NCBI GenBank assembly: GCA_023423975.1
Contig: JAFAEO010000058.1
Location: forward strand, 80,826-144,825
Origin: Pseudomonadota bacterium
Lineage (GTDB): Bacteria > Pseudomonadota > Gammaproteobacteria > Burkholderiales > Burkholderiaceae_B
Length of the DNA: 64,000 nucleotides
Reading direction: 5' to 3'
A program made the position numbers and the translations under genes. Below, one piece after another: positions 51,463 through 61,232 of the stretch. Positions within the stretch are counted from its first letter, which is position 1. The number at the start of each line of letters is the position of its first letter. Below the pieces are notes generated by a model. The model had not been told where the DNA came from. It saw only the letters and a list, made by a program, of their open reading frames with translations, and did no database searches.

Positions 51463-52217
51463 AATGTATCTTCCTTTTGTCGTATATTGGACGGCAGCAG
51501 GCCGTCCGGTATTTCATTTAGCGGTATCAGGGGTGTCAGCCTGTTTTCCATCTGTTCGAGCAGGTCTATCGTCGTGGCGCCGGTCAGATCGAAAGGACCA
51601 ACACGCGTCCTGCGCAAAGCGGTCAAGTGAGCGAAACAGCCCAGCGCCCGACCGATATCCTGGGCCAATGTCCTGATATAGGTTCCCTTGCTGCAATCGA
51701 CAGCCAGCACCATCGAGGTTTCGTCCAGGGCCTGCACCTGCAGGTCATGGATTACCACCGCGCGTGGCTCTCTTTCCAATACTATTCCCTGACGGGCATA
51801 TTCATAAAGCGGGCGCCCGTCACGCTTGAGCGCCGAATGCATAGGCGGAATCTGTAGTATTGAACCGCGAAACTGTGGCAATACCATGTCGATTTTTTCA
51901 CGCGTCACCGATTCAGCTGTCAGTTGTGCCTGTTGTACAACAGTGCCGGTCAAATCACCTGAATCGGTTTCCGTGCCAAACTGCAATGTCGCAATGTAGG
52001 ACTTGTCGGCATCCAGCATGGTCCCGCAAATTTTTGTTGCCTTGCCAAAACAGCACACCAGCAAGCCGGTCGCAAATGGATCCAGCGTACCGGTATGGCC
52101 TCCTTTTTTCGCATCCAGCATGCGACGCACGCGTTGCAGCGACTGGTTGCTGGAATACCCGAACTGCTTGTCCAGCAAAAGGACGCCGTCGATATCCTGC
52201 CCGCGTTTTCTTCCCAT
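51459..52217 (-). CDS. truB: tRNA pseudouridine-55 synthase
   Basis: A 252-residue enzyme that makes pseudouridine in the T-loop. The catalytic Asp lies in GGHTGTLDPFATGLL, and the family segment DVDGVLLLDKQFGYSSNQSL-like start is present. It is slightly shorter than the E. coli enzyme (about 314) because the C-terminal PUA-like part is reduced. Operon order rbfA-truB-typA with 14-bp and 4-bp junctions. Confidence 0.95.
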   Translation of the reverse strand: MGRKRGQDIDGVLLLDKQFGYSSNQSLQRVRRMLDAKKGGHTGTLDPFATGLLVCCFGKATKICGTMLDADKSYIATLQFGTETDSGDLTGTVVQQAQLTAESVTREKIDMVLPQFRGSILQIPPMHSALKRDGRPLYEYARQGIVLEREPRAVVIHDLQVQALDETSMVLAVDCSKGTYIRTLAQDIGRALGCFAHLTALRRTRVGPFDLTGATTIDLLEQMENRLTPLIPLNEIPDGLLPSNIRQKEDTL

Positions 52218-52231
52218 CGCCTGCCCTGAAG

Positions 52232-52642
52232 TTACTTGCGATCGTCTTTGGTGTCCGGCAGCGGATCGACGCTTTCCGGATAGTCTTCCGGCCGGTTGGC
52301 GCGGTCGATCAGTTGTGTCATTTCAATACCGCGCGCCAGCTGATCGTCATGAAAAAAACGCAGCGTAGGAACCGTGTGGATATGCAACATCTTGAACAAC
52401 AGGGAATGCAGCCAGCCAGCTTTCTCATTAAGCAGGGCAGTCGCCGTTTCCGGTTCAGCGCCAAGTACAGTGAACCATACCTTGGCGTGCGCGTAATCGG
52501 CCGACAAATCCACACCTGTCAGCGTAATCAGGCCCGAGCGCGACATATCGAGCTCGCGCTGAATCAGCACTGCCAGATCTTTCTGAATCTGCTCGGCCAG
52601 ACGGACGTTCCGGTTTGCACCGGAGGATTTATGACGGTTCAT
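52232..52642 (-). CDS. rbfA: 30S ribosome-binding factor A
   Basis: A 136-residue KH-like protein for 16S rRNA 5' end maturation. NRNVRLAEQIQKDLAVLIQREL and the VDLSADYAHAKVWFTVL segment are typical. An acidic tail (RPEDYPESVDPLPDTKDDR) follows the core. 6 bp after infB. Confidence 0.96.
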   Translation of the reverse strand: MNRHKSSGANRNVRLAEQIQKDLAVLIQRELDMSRSGLITLTGVDLSADYAHAKVWFTVLGAEPETATALLNEKAGWLHSLLFKMLHIHTVPTLRFFHDDQLARGIEMTQLIDRANRPEDYPESVDPLPDTKDDRK

Positions 52643-52648
52643 AATAAT

Positions 52649-55582
52649 TTACAGTGTGCGGGCAATTTCTTTAATTTCAAAAATTTCAAGCTGATCGCCA
52701 ACTTCGATATCGGAATTGTTGCGCAAGGTGATACCACAATCGAAGCCGGACTTGACTTCCTTGACATCATCCTTGAAGCGTTTGAGCGAATCGAGCGAGC
52801 CGGTCCAATGAACCACGTTATTACGCAACAGGCGTACCTGTGAGTCACGACGGACCAGGCCCTCGGTGACCATACAACCGGCCACTTTACCGATACGGGA
52901 AATACTGTAGACCTCTCGAATTTCAACCATACCAATCACTTCTTCGCGCTCTTCAGGCGCCAGCATACCGGACATGGCATTGCGAACGTCATCGACCGCA
53001 TCGTAAATGATGTTGTAGTAACGCACATCAATACCGTTGGTCTCGGCCAGTTTCTTGGTGCTCTGGTCTGCACGGACATTGAACCCGATCACAACAGCAT
53101 TGGAGGCAATAGCCAGGTTGATGTCGCTCTCTGTGATGCCGCCAACTGCCGCGTGCACAACCTGGACACGCACTTCATCGGTTGACAATTTGGTCAGGGA
53201 CTGCACCAGTGCTTCCTGGGAACCCTGCACGTCGGTCTTGACGATCAGCGACAATGTCTGCATACCTTCGCCAATGTTGTCGAACATGGACTCCAGTTTT
53301 GCTGCCTGCTGTCGGGCCAGTTTGACGTCACGGAACTTGCCTTGGCGGAACAGCGCGATCTCGCGCGCCTTGCGCTCGTCAACCAGCACCAGCACCTCGT
53401 CACCTGCCTGAGGCACTTCAGTCAGACCCTGAATTTCAACAGGAATGGCCGGACCGGCTTTGGTAATCGGTTTACCGTTTTCATCTAGCATGGCACGCAC
53501 ACGGCCAAAGCTTGCGCCGGCCAGCAATGCATCGCCACGATTGAGCGTACCGCTTTGCACCAGAATGGTGGCGACCGGACCGCGACCCTTGTCAAGACGC
53601 GCTTCGATAACGATACCTTTGGCTGGTGCATCTACCGGCGCTTTCAGCTCAAGGATTTCGGCCTGAAGCAGCACGTTTTCCAGCAACTCATCAATGCCCT
53701 TCCCTGTCTTGGCCGAAACCGGCACAAAGGGAACGTCACCGCCATATTCTTCGGGAACCACTTCTTCAGTAACCAGTTCCTGCTTGACGCGTTCCGGGTT
53801 GGCTTCAGGTTTGTCGATCTTGTTGACGGCCACAACCATGGGCACACCAGCTGCTTTCGCGTGATGGATCGCCTCTTTGGTTTGTGGCATCACGCCGTCA
53901 TCGGCCGCCACAACGAGAATGACAATATCGGTAGCCTTGGCACCACGGGCACGCATGGCGGTAAACGCCTCGTGACCCGGAGTATCCAGGAACGTCACCA
54001 TGCCGCCTTCGGTCTGAACGTGGTAGGCGCCAATATGTTGCGTAATACCGCCGGCTTCGCCCGAGGCCACTTTGGCACGGCGAATATAATCGAGCAGCGA
54101 GGTCTTACCGTGGTCAACGTGACCCATGACAGTCACCACCGGTGCACGTGGCAGCAATTCTGCGTCTGCGCCTGTATCACCGATATCCAGGAACGCTTCA
54201 GGATCGTCAAGTTTGGCGGCAATCGCATGATGCCCCAACTCTTCGACCACGATCATGGCGGTTTCCTGATCCAGGACCTGATTGATGGTGACCATCTGAC
54301 CCAGTTTCATGAGTTCCTTGATCACTTCGGCAGCCTTGACAGACATTTTGTGGGCCAGATCGGCCACAGTAATTGTCTCGGGCACGTGAACTTCGCGAGC
54401 AATAAATTCGGGTGTAGACGGCTGATTAACCTGCGCGTGCTGATGTTTATTGCGACCACGTGATCCACCACGGCCACCGGAAGAGCGCCAGCCGTCTTCC
54501 TTGCCTGCGGGGCCAGTTCGTTTTTCAGCAACGGCTTTTTTCCCGCGGGACTGTTCGTCAGACCATTTTTTATCTGTTTCGGCAGGCTTGTGCGAGCCAG
54601 GTGCGGCAAGGGTTTTAACATCCTTTTTCCCGGCCTTTTTAGTGGCTTCTGCCCCTTCGGCGACAGGCGTGGCGCGCAGCACTTTCCGCGGCTTGTTCAA
54701 CATGTCGCGCAGGGCGGCAGCCTCGGCTTCAGCCTGGCGACGCGCTTCGTCGCGACGGGCATCGGCAGCTTCGCTACGCACTGGCATAGGTTTACGGGCG
54801 CTCGTTGGCACACGCGATGCGTCTGGCTGACGCGGTTTGGCCTGCTCGCTACGAGCAGTTTCAGGCTTGGCCTGATCCTTGGTGTCTGTGTTGCGCGCCT
54901 CGGCAGCGGCCGGTGCACTGGCAGCCAGCTCGGGTGTCGCTGCAGCATCTGCTGACGTAGCTGTACCTGGGACCAATTCGGGTTCCGCAGCCTGTGCCGG
55001 CGCCGCTGCAATTTGCTCGGCAGCCGCCGGTGCGGTCGGCTCAACTGGTGCCGGTTGCGCTTCTTGCGATGGCTGGGCTTTTTCGTCTGCGGTTGGCTGG
55101 GCTGGCTCGGGCTGTGTCGCCGCCTGTTCGCTGGCCGCTGCGGACTCAGGCACTGGCGACGCTTTCGCTTCGACCGGCGCAGCAGTCGCTACGTGGGCAT
55201 CGGCAACAGCCGGTGCATCAACCTGCTCAGTACCGACAGCTTCGTTGGTTTCAGGCGCATCGGCTGCATCTGACTTGGCCTCAGTGACATCCCGTTTGAC
55301 GAAGACACGTTTTTTACGTACTTCGACCTGAATGGTCCGCGAACGGCCGGAGCCATCCGCCTGACGGATTTCTGATGTTTCGCGACGGGTAACGGTGATT
55401 TTTTTTCCATCTTTTGCACCATGCGCACGACGCAGCGAGTCCAGAAGTTTCGCTTTGTCGCTTTCGGTCACGACATCTTCCACCGATTTCAGATTCACGC
55501 CAGCCGAGCGAAGCTGTTCAAGCAACACATTCGCTGGCATTTTGAGTTCGACGGCAAACTGGTTTACGGTATTACTGGGCAT
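52649..55582 (-). CDS. infB: Translation initiation factor IF-2
   Basis: A 977-residue GTPase that delivers initiator tRNA. Order: N-terminal IF2_N (NQFAVELKMPANVLLEQL), a long Ala/Pro/Glu/Gln-rich linker (about residues 90-330), a second IF2_N-like segment, then the G domain with GHVDHGKTSLLDYI, DTPGHEAF and NKIDKP, and two C-terminal barrels. I chose the ATG at 55582 because it gives the usual MPSNTVNQFAVEL start. The linker is long but normal for Alcaligenaceae. Confidence 0.97.
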   Translation of the reverse strand: MPSNTVNQFAVELKMPANVLLEQLRSAGVNLKSVEDVVTESDKAKLLDSLRRAHGAKDGKKITVTRRETSEIRQADGSGRSRTIQVEVRKKRVFVKRDVTEAKSDAADAPETNEAVGTEQVDAPAVADAHVATAAPVEAKASPVPESAAASEQAATQPEPAQPTADEKAQPSQEAQPAPVEPTAPAAAEQIAAAPAQAAEPELVPGTATSADAAATPELAASAPAAAEARNTDTKDQAKPETARSEQAKPRQPDASRVPTSARKPMPVRSEAADARRDEARRQAEAEAAALRDMLNKPRKVLRATPVAEGAEATKKAGKKDVKTLAAPGSHKPAETDKKWSDEQSRGKKAVAEKRTGPAGKEDGWRSSGGRGGSRGRNKHQHAQVNQPSTPEFIAREVHVPETITVADLAHKMSVKAAEVIKELMKLGQMVTINQVLDQETAMIVVEELGHHAIAAKLDDPEAFLDIGDTGADAELLPRAPVVTVMGHVDHGKTSLLDYIRRAKVASGEAGGITQHIGAYHVQTEGGMVTFLDTPGHEAFTAMRARGAKATDIVILVVAADDGVMPQTKEAIHHAKAAGVPMVVAVNKIDKPEANPERVKQELVTEEVVPEEYGGDVPFVPVSAKTGKGIDELLENVLLQAEILELKAPVDAPAKGIVIEARLDKGRGPVATILVQSGTLNRGDALLAGASFGRVRAMLDENGKPITKAGPAIPVEIQGLTEVPQAGDEVLVLVDERKAREIALFRQGKFRDVKLARQQAAKLESMFDNIGEGMQTLSLIVKTDVQGSQEALVQSLTKLSTDEVRVQVVHAAVGGITESDINLAIASNAVVIGFNVRADQSTKKLAETNGIDVRYYNIIYDAVDDVRNAMSGMLAPEEREEVIGMVEIREVYSISRIGKVAGCMVTEGLVRRDSQVRLLRNNVVHWTGSLDSLKRFKDDVKEVKSGFDCGITLRNNSDIEVGDQLEIFEIKEIARTL

Positions 55583-55749
55583 TAAGTTCTCTCTTCCCTT
55601 ACAACGTTTCAATAACTGGCTGATGGCCACTGAGCAAAGTGTGAACTTCGTTATTCAGGGCTGGATCGACAAAGCAACTTGTATAGTGTGCATCGCCTGC
55701 GCGGTGGCCGACCATGCCACGATACACACTCAACAGTGCTACCCCGCAA

Positions 55750-57234
55750 TCACTTTTCTTCGTCATCAAACCAGTGCGCCCGGGCGCGCATGATAGTTTC
55801 GCTGGCCTGTTCATCAGTCATACCCGTGATTTCAGCCAGTTCGTCGGTCGCAAGTTCGGCCAGATCATCAAGCGTTGCCACGCCGGCGTCGCCCAAAGTG
55901 GCAACCAGTTCCGGGGTCATGCCTTCAAGATCCAGCAAATCCTGCGCTGTTTCAACCCGCTCTTCCTGGGCAATGGCCTCGGTCAGCAGGGCAGTACGTG
56001 CGCGGTTGCGCAATTCGTTGACGGTTTCTTCATCGAAACCATCAATTTCCAGCAATTCCTGGATAGGGACATAAGCCACTTCTTCCAGTCCGGTAAAGCC
56101 TTCATCAATCAGAATATCAGCCACCTGTTCATCGACATCCAGGCGCTCCATGAACATGGCGCGCTGGCCTGTACGCTCTTCCTGCTGGCGATTCTGATTT
56201 TCTTCCGGTGTCATGATATTGATCTGCCAGCCGGTCAGATCAGAAGCCAGACGCACGTTCTGACCACGCGAGCCGATCGCTTTGGGCAGATTTTCGGCGT
56301 CGACAACCACATCCATGGCATGTTTGTCTTCGTCTACAACAATGGATTCGACCGCGGCCGGCGCCAATGCGCCAATCACGAATTCGGCCGGCTCATCGGC
56401 CCACAGTACGATATCGACCTGCTCTCCGCCCAGTTCGTTACGAACGGCGGTAACACGCGAGCCGCGCATGCCCACACATGTACCGATGGGGTCAATACGC
56501 TTGTCATATGCCACAACTGCAATTTTAGCGCGAAGTCCGGGGTCGCGGGCCGCTGCCTTGATTTCAAGCAAACCCTGCTCGATCTCGGGAACTTCATTCT
56601 CAAACAGCTCACGGATAAATTCGGGAGCAGTGCGCGACAACAGAACCTGCTGTCCTCTGGCCGTACGGTCAACCTTGGCAACCCAGGCGCGAACCCGGTC
56701 ACCGACGCGCAGATTCTCTTTGGGAATCATTTCGGAACGAGGCAGGCGCGCTTCAATCTTGCCCGTTTCAATAATGGCGTCACCTTTGTCGAGCCGCTTG
56801 ATGGTACCGGAAATAATGGTCTCGCCACGATCCAGAAAATCGTTCAGTACCTGTTCTCTTTCGGCATCGCGGATTTTCTGAATAATTGCCTGTTTGGCAG
56901 CCTGGGCCCCGATACGACCGAACTCGATTGGTTCGAGCGGCTCTTCAAGATACTCACCTTCCTTGATGCCAGGCTGGATTTCCTGCGCTTCAGACAACAA
57001 CTCCTGGCGGTCTGGTTCCTGCAGGCCAGCCTCATCAGGCACCACAAGCCAGCGTCTGTACCCCTCATGCGAGCCGTTTGAACGATCAATGTCGACACGA
57101 ATATCGGCGTCGTCCTTGAAACGTTTTTTCATCGCAGAGGCAAGCGCATTTTCAAGCGCACCAAATACGACCTCACGCGATACGTTTTTTTCACGTGCCA
57201 ATGCATCTACAAGCAGAAGAATTTCGCGACTCAT
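55750..57234 (-). CDS. nusA: Transcription elongation/termination factor NusA
   Basis: A 494-residue factor with the N-terminal RNA polymerase domain, S1 domain, two KH domains (CVGMRGSRVTAVRNELGGE is the KH loop) and two C-terminal acidic repeats (VADILIDEGFTGLEEVAYVP; ELVATLGDAGVATLDDLAEL). It overlaps the rimP stop by 4 bp. Confidence 0.97.
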   Translation of the reverse strand: MSREILLLVDALAREKNVSREVVFGALENALASAMKKRFKDDADIRVDIDRSNGSHEGYRRWLVVPDEAGLQEPDRQELLSEAQEIQPGIKEGEYLEEPLEPIEFGRIGAQAAKQAIIQKIRDAEREQVLNDFLDRGETIISGTIKRLDKGDAIIETGKIEARLPRSEMIPKENLRVGDRVRAWVAKVDRTARGQQVLLSRTAPEFIRELFENEVPEIEQGLLEIKAAARDPGLRAKIAVVAYDKRIDPIGTCVGMRGSRVTAVRNELGGEQVDIVLWADEPAEFVIGALAPAAVESIVVDEDKHAMDVVVDAENLPKAIGSRGQNVRLASDLTGWQINIMTPEENQNRQQEERTGQRAMFMERLDVDEQVADILIDEGFTGLEEVAYVPIQELLEIDGFDEETVNELRNRARTALLTEAIAQEERVETAQDLLDLEGMTPELVATLGDAGVATLDDLAELATDELAEITGMTDEQASETIMRARAHWFDDEEK

Positions 57235-57719
57235 CGCTTTTTACCCTTGAAATCAAGAACCGGATCCAGCTTTGCCTTTTCGATATCATCGAAAGCAAAC
57301 TCAATTGTCTGTGTCTCGTTCTTTTTAATGTCAAATTCCAGACAGAATGTCTCTGTCGGCGTACCATCTGAACTATCTTTATGCCGCAGAATGCCGGTAA
57401 ATACCTTGCGATTGTCCTGCGGTTCCCGTAATTTTACTTCCACACGCGCCTGCTGCGCGGCAAACCGATCAAAATCGCGGCGCGTGCGCAACGGCCGGTC
57501 AACGCCCGGGGAGCCCACTTCAAGCCGCTTATATTCGATGTTTTCCACTTCGAATACGCGCGACAGCTGCCGCGACACCTGTTCGCAGTCTTCGATCGTA
57601 ATTCCGCCCTCGCGGTCGATCGTGACCCGCAACAGCCCCAGTGCAGCCCGTTCGACATCAACGAGTTCAACACCAAGGCCGGCGATTGCCTGTTCGGTAA
57701 GTGTGTATAAATCAGTCAT
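57231..57719 (-). CDS. rimP: Ribosome maturation factor RimP
   Basis: A 162-residue 30S assembly factor. GLGVELVDVERAALGLLRVTID at the start and LEVGSPGVDRPLRTRRDF in the middle are the family signatures. I chose the ATG at 57719; a longer start would be inside the leader hairpin. First gene of the rimP-nusA-infB-rbfA-truB-typA operon, directly behind a terminator-like hairpin. Confidence 0.96.
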   Translation of the reverse strand: MTDLYTLTEQAIAGLGVELVDVERAALGLLRVTIDREGGITIEDCEQVSRQLSRVFEVENIEYKRLEVGSPGVDRPLRTRRDFDRFAAQQARVEVKLREPQDNRKVFTGILRHKDSSDGTPTETFCLEFDIKKNETQTIEFAFDDIEKAKLDPVLDFKGKKR

Positions 57720-57724
57720 ACAAT

Positions 57725-57750
57725 AAAAAATGGGCCTTTTCCAGCCCATT
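57725..57750 (-). promoter_or_regulatory. rimP leader hairpin with T-run (attenuator candidate)
   Basis: AATGGGC pairs with GCCCATT across an 8-nt loop (57729-57750), followed by a T-run ending 5 bases before the rimP ATG. The purine-rich GGAAAAGG, the only Shine-Dalgarno-like sequence before rimP, is partly inside the loop and stem. Confidence 0.7.
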
Positions 57751-58229
57751 GTTGATTACAGTTATGCGCGCAAAAAAAACCGCAGATGCAGCAATTTGCA
57801 GATGCAGCCATTTGTTGGCAGCCTACCCGACATTTCCATTCGGCCAGACCCATAAAAGCCGCTTGCCTGAAAAAATAAGGTATACATAGCTGTTTCTGGT
57901 TATTGTTTTGGTACCGGGCACACTACAGAGCACCTTGCCGCCCCTCTGGCGTTGCATCTGATCAAAGACCGAGCAAATCTACCTTGCGGCTAAACCACCG
58001 TGAACACTGTGCATAACGCCCTTTGCGATATCATTAAGACAAACCTTTGGGCCATCCCTTTGAACCGCCTTAAGACAAACACAGGCACAAAAACACTAAC
58101 CAGGCAATTAGTTAATCAGAAATTATAACAGAATAATCAATACTTTACTATTTATTCAGCACAACATCAATTTGGTCTGCGACAAGCGCTCACATTCAAC
58201 CGCCACACCGCAGACCCTGGCGCATCCGC
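57751..58229. other. Leader and intergenic region between rimP and rluB, with short direct repeats
   Basis: About 480 bp without a gene; it should hold the rimP operon promoter. A 16-bp tandem repeat, GCAGATGCAGCMATTT, occurs twice at 57782-57813. TTAAGACAAAC occurs at 58034-58044 and again at 58070-58080, spaced 36 bp. Confidence 0.5.
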
Positions 58230-59897
58230 CTATCGTCCGTTACGATTGCGGCCAATAAACCCCAACTGCGATTCATGCGCAGACGGACCGGACGGCTGCC
58301 ATTCGTCACGGCTACGCGACGATGCCTGACGGGTATTGGAGCGCCCGCCGGCGTTGCCGCCGCGCCCACCGCCTTTGCCATTACGAGGATGCTCGCTCTT
58401 GTCGGCCTGTCTCGCGCCATTGCCATTGCGCCCTTCGCCACGCCCTTCGGCCGGTCCGCCCTGACGTCGGTTATTATACAACCCGGTACCGGCACGACCC
58501 TGACGGGGCGCCCCAGCACCAGGCGCTGCTGCACCTGAGCGGCCATTACCATTGCTACGCCCGTGTGCCGAACGCCCACCAGGCGCATGAGATCGCACCT
58601 TGACCGGCGTCTCAAAACCCGGAGGCATGGCGTTATCGTGGGAAATAGGCTGGCGCGGCCGGCGATGATCTGAGCTCTCTTCTTCTTTAACCAATCCGGT
58701 CTGGATCATCAAAGCAGTGACCAGCGCCGGATCCAGCTCTTCCCAGCGACCGCGCTTCAGATTGCGAGGCAGCACGATGTCGCCAAAACGGGTGCGAATC
58801 AACCGACTGACCGTCACACCCACAGCCTCGAACATGCGCCGCACTTCGCGATTGCGACCTTCCTGCAACGTGACCCGAAACCAGCGGTTACTCCCTTCGC
58901 CACCAATAAATTCCATACTGGTAAAAGATGCAGCACCGTCTTCGAGCACAATCCCGGTAACCAGGCTTTCACGCTGAGCGTCCGTCATGTCTCCCAGCAC
59001 GCGTACCGCATACTCGCGTTCGTTGCCAAACCGCGGATGCATGAACCGATGCGCCAGATCGCCCGAAGTGGTAAAGATCAGCAATCCTTCGGTATTCAGA
59101 TCCAGCCGACCAACAGATATCCACTTGCCGGTGCGCATTTTGGGCAAACGCGAAAATACAGACGCACGACCTTCAGGATCGTCATGACTGACAATTTCGC
59201 CGGCAGGTTTGTGATACAGAATCACGCGCGGCGGACGCTTGGCATTGGGCCGCATCACCAACTGGCCATTGACCCGAACCTGATCCTGTGACCCGACTCG
59301 CTGGCCAATGTGAGCGGGCTCGCCATTGACCGACACGCGGCCGGCGACAATCAGCTCTTCCATATCCCGACGCGAACCAACACCCGCATCCGCCAGCACT
59401 TTATGCAGCTTGGGATTGACAGCATCGCTATTGAGAATCTTGTTCAGTTTCTGCTCAAGACGTGCAGTGCCATCAAGATAAGCCAGCGCCTGATCCGCGT
59501 CCTGCTCATCCTGGGCCGCGGTGAACGGGCTGCTCACCTGCTCCTGGCGCTCTGGACGCGCCTGAGACGTACGCCCCTTACCACCTGACGCCTTGGCGCC
59601 TGATGCACGACGAGGGCGCGGCTGCGCTTTCTTGACTGGCGCAGCACTCACCTCGGCAGCCACGTCGGGCTGCTCCGCTTTTTCCACCACAGCATCGGCG
59701 CGACGGCGACGAAACGGCGTGCGCAACTTGCGCCCCTTGCCTTTCTGACGCGCATCGCCCTCAGGTGCCGCACCCGTTTGGTCGGCTCCCTGAATCGTAA
59801 TTACTCTGGTGGCAGAATCATTGTCGTATTCGTTTGAACGGTTTGAACGCGTTTCATTTGAATTATTTTCCGCATCAACGTGATCCGAACTATTCAT
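58230..59897 (-). CDS. rluB: RluB/RsuA-type pseudouridine synthase with long disordered arms
   Basis: A 555-residue protein. The middle (about residues 160-400) has an S4 RNA-binding domain (KLHKVLADAGVGSRRDME) and the synthase core, with catalytic Asp in SVGRLDLNTEGLLIFT. The arms are low-complexity: a basic, Lys/Arg-rich N-terminus and a Gly/Arg/Asn-rich, RGG-like C-terminus of about 130 residues. RluB modifies 23S rRNA U2605. It starts 21 bp after scpB. Confidence 0.93.
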   Translation of the reverse strand: MNSSDHVDAENNSNETRSNRSNEYDNDSATRVITIQGADQTGAAPEGDARQKGKGRKLRTPFRRRRADAVVEKAEQPDVAAEVSAAPVKKAQPRPRRASGAKASGGKGRTSQARPERQEQVSSPFTAAQDEQDADQALAYLDGTARLEQKLNKILNSDAVNPKLHKVLADAGVGSRRDMEELIVAGRVSVNGEPAHIGQRVGSQDQVRVNGQLVMRPNAKRPPRVILYHKPAGEIVSHDDPEGRASVFSRLPKMRTGKWISVGRLDLNTEGLLIFTTSGDLAHRFMHPRFGNEREYAVRVLGDMTDAQRESLVTGIVLEDGAASFTSMEFIGGEGSNRWFRVTLQEGRNREVRRMFEAVGVTVSRLIRTRFGDIVLPRNLKRGRWEELDPALVTALMIQTGLVKEEESSDHRRPRQPISHDNAMPPGFETPVKVRSHAPGGRSAHGRSNGNGRSGAAAPGAGAPRQGRAGTGLYNNRRQGGPAEGRGEGRNGNGARQADKSEHPRNGKGGGRGGNAGGRSNTRQASSRSRDEWQPSGPSAHESQLGFIGRNRNGR

Positions 59898-59918
59898 TAT
59901 GTTTGTAACTCCAAAAAA

Positions 59919-60983
59919 CTATGTCTTATTTTTTAAATCGTCGTTTTGATTATCATTCGCCTCCCACTCTGATGATGGCTCATCAGCAGGATCAGCACTA
60001 TGATCGTCTGTTTGTTCATTTTTTGCCGTATCGGCCAAATCCGATCCGGTCTCTTCCGGGTCGGTCAACATACCTTCAGTCTCCGGCGCTATCTCGTGCG
60101 CAACAGTCGTCTGGGGCGCACCATCGGAATCAGCAACCGACTCCTGCGCACCAACCGCACCCGATGTGTCCACCTCGTCTGCAGGCAACGCTACGGGCTC
60201 AACCAAATCTGCCTGCTCCGCGTCGGACGGGTCAGGCGCAAGAGATGCACCCTCAACCTGCTCCTGCTCGTGATCTGCGTCGACATTTGGCGATTCCTGT
60301 TCGGCAATATCCAAATCGCTTTCACCCGAAAGCCCGGCATCCGGCACGGCGGCATCGACCCCCTGCCCGGCTGCTTGCTCATCCTCTGATTCTATCTGGT
60401 CCTGAGCACCTTGCGCTGATGCTGTGATATCCATGCCCAGCCCGGACAAATCCGGCATGCCGGCTTCGCCGCTTTCCAGAGCAGGAAGATCATCCAGCGC
60501 CTTGAGCCCAAGATCATCAAGAAATTGCTTGGTCGTCCCCAATAACGCGGGACGCCCCGGAGCATCACGATGCCCTAGCACGTCTATCCAGCCGCGCTCT
60601 TCTAACGTTTTGATGATTTGTGATGAAACCGTAACGCCGCGGATGTCTTCTATGTCTCCGCGGGTGACCGGCTGACGCCAGGCAATAATTGCCAAAGTTT
60701 CCATCACCGCCCGCGAATATTTGGGCGGCTTTTCAGGATTCAGGCGTTCTAAATACTTTTGCATCTCGGGCCGACTCTGAAAACGCCAGCCACTTGCCAA
60801 TTCCGATAATTCTAAACCTTTCTCTGCCCATTCGTCTTGCAATACCTGTAACTGTTGTTTAATTACGTCATTATCAACTTCTTCCAGATCAGTGAACAAT
60901 TTGCGCAAATCTCCGATTTTCATGGGCTCATCGGCGCAAAGCAAGGCGGTTTCTAGGATTTTTAGAGATAAGTACTGGTCCAT
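59919..60983 (-). CDS. scpB: Segregation and condensation protein B
   Basis: A 354-residue condensin subunit. Residues 1-180 hold the two winged-helix domains (LKILETALLCADEPMKIGDL; SRAVMETLAIIAWRQPVTRG). The second half is an acidic, Asp/Glu/Ala-rich disordered tail not present in most ScpB, although betaproteobacterial versions often have one. scpA is not next to it. Confidence 0.94.
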   Translation of the reverse strand: MDQYLSLKILETALLCADEPMKIGDLRKLFTDLEEVDNDVIKQQLQVLQDEWAEKGLELSELASGWRFQSRPEMQKYLERLNPEKPPKYSRAVMETLAIIAWRQPVTRGDIEDIRGVTVSSQIIKTLEERGWIDVLGHRDAPGRPALLGTTKQFLDDLGLKALDDLPALESGEAGMPDLSGLGMDITASAQGAQDQIESEDEQAAGQGVDAAVPDAGLSGESDLDIAEQESPNVDADHEQEQVEGASLAPDPSDAEQADLVEPVALPADEVDTSGAVGAQESVADSDGAPQTTVAHEIAPETEGMLTDPEETGSDLADTAKNEQTDDHSADPADEPSSEWEANDNQNDDLKNKT

Positions 60984-61050
60984 GATATTTCACTTGGGGT
61001 TATCAGACTTGCATGATAACTCAAATTGGGCTACTATTCTTTTTTACCAG

Positions 61051-61127
<77 letters not shown>

Positions 61128-61232
61128 ACGTATATCAACGGTCCGATCGCATAATCCAATGCCCGGGCCGTTTCTATTTGTAGCGCACTGACCCTGGTGC
61201 AGTTCCGAGTATCTGGTCAGCTGCCGCTCTGT

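Noticed and set aside
55714..57081. 455-codon plus-strand frame opposite nusA
   Set aside because: Antisense shadow; nusA is certain and the frame resembles no protein.
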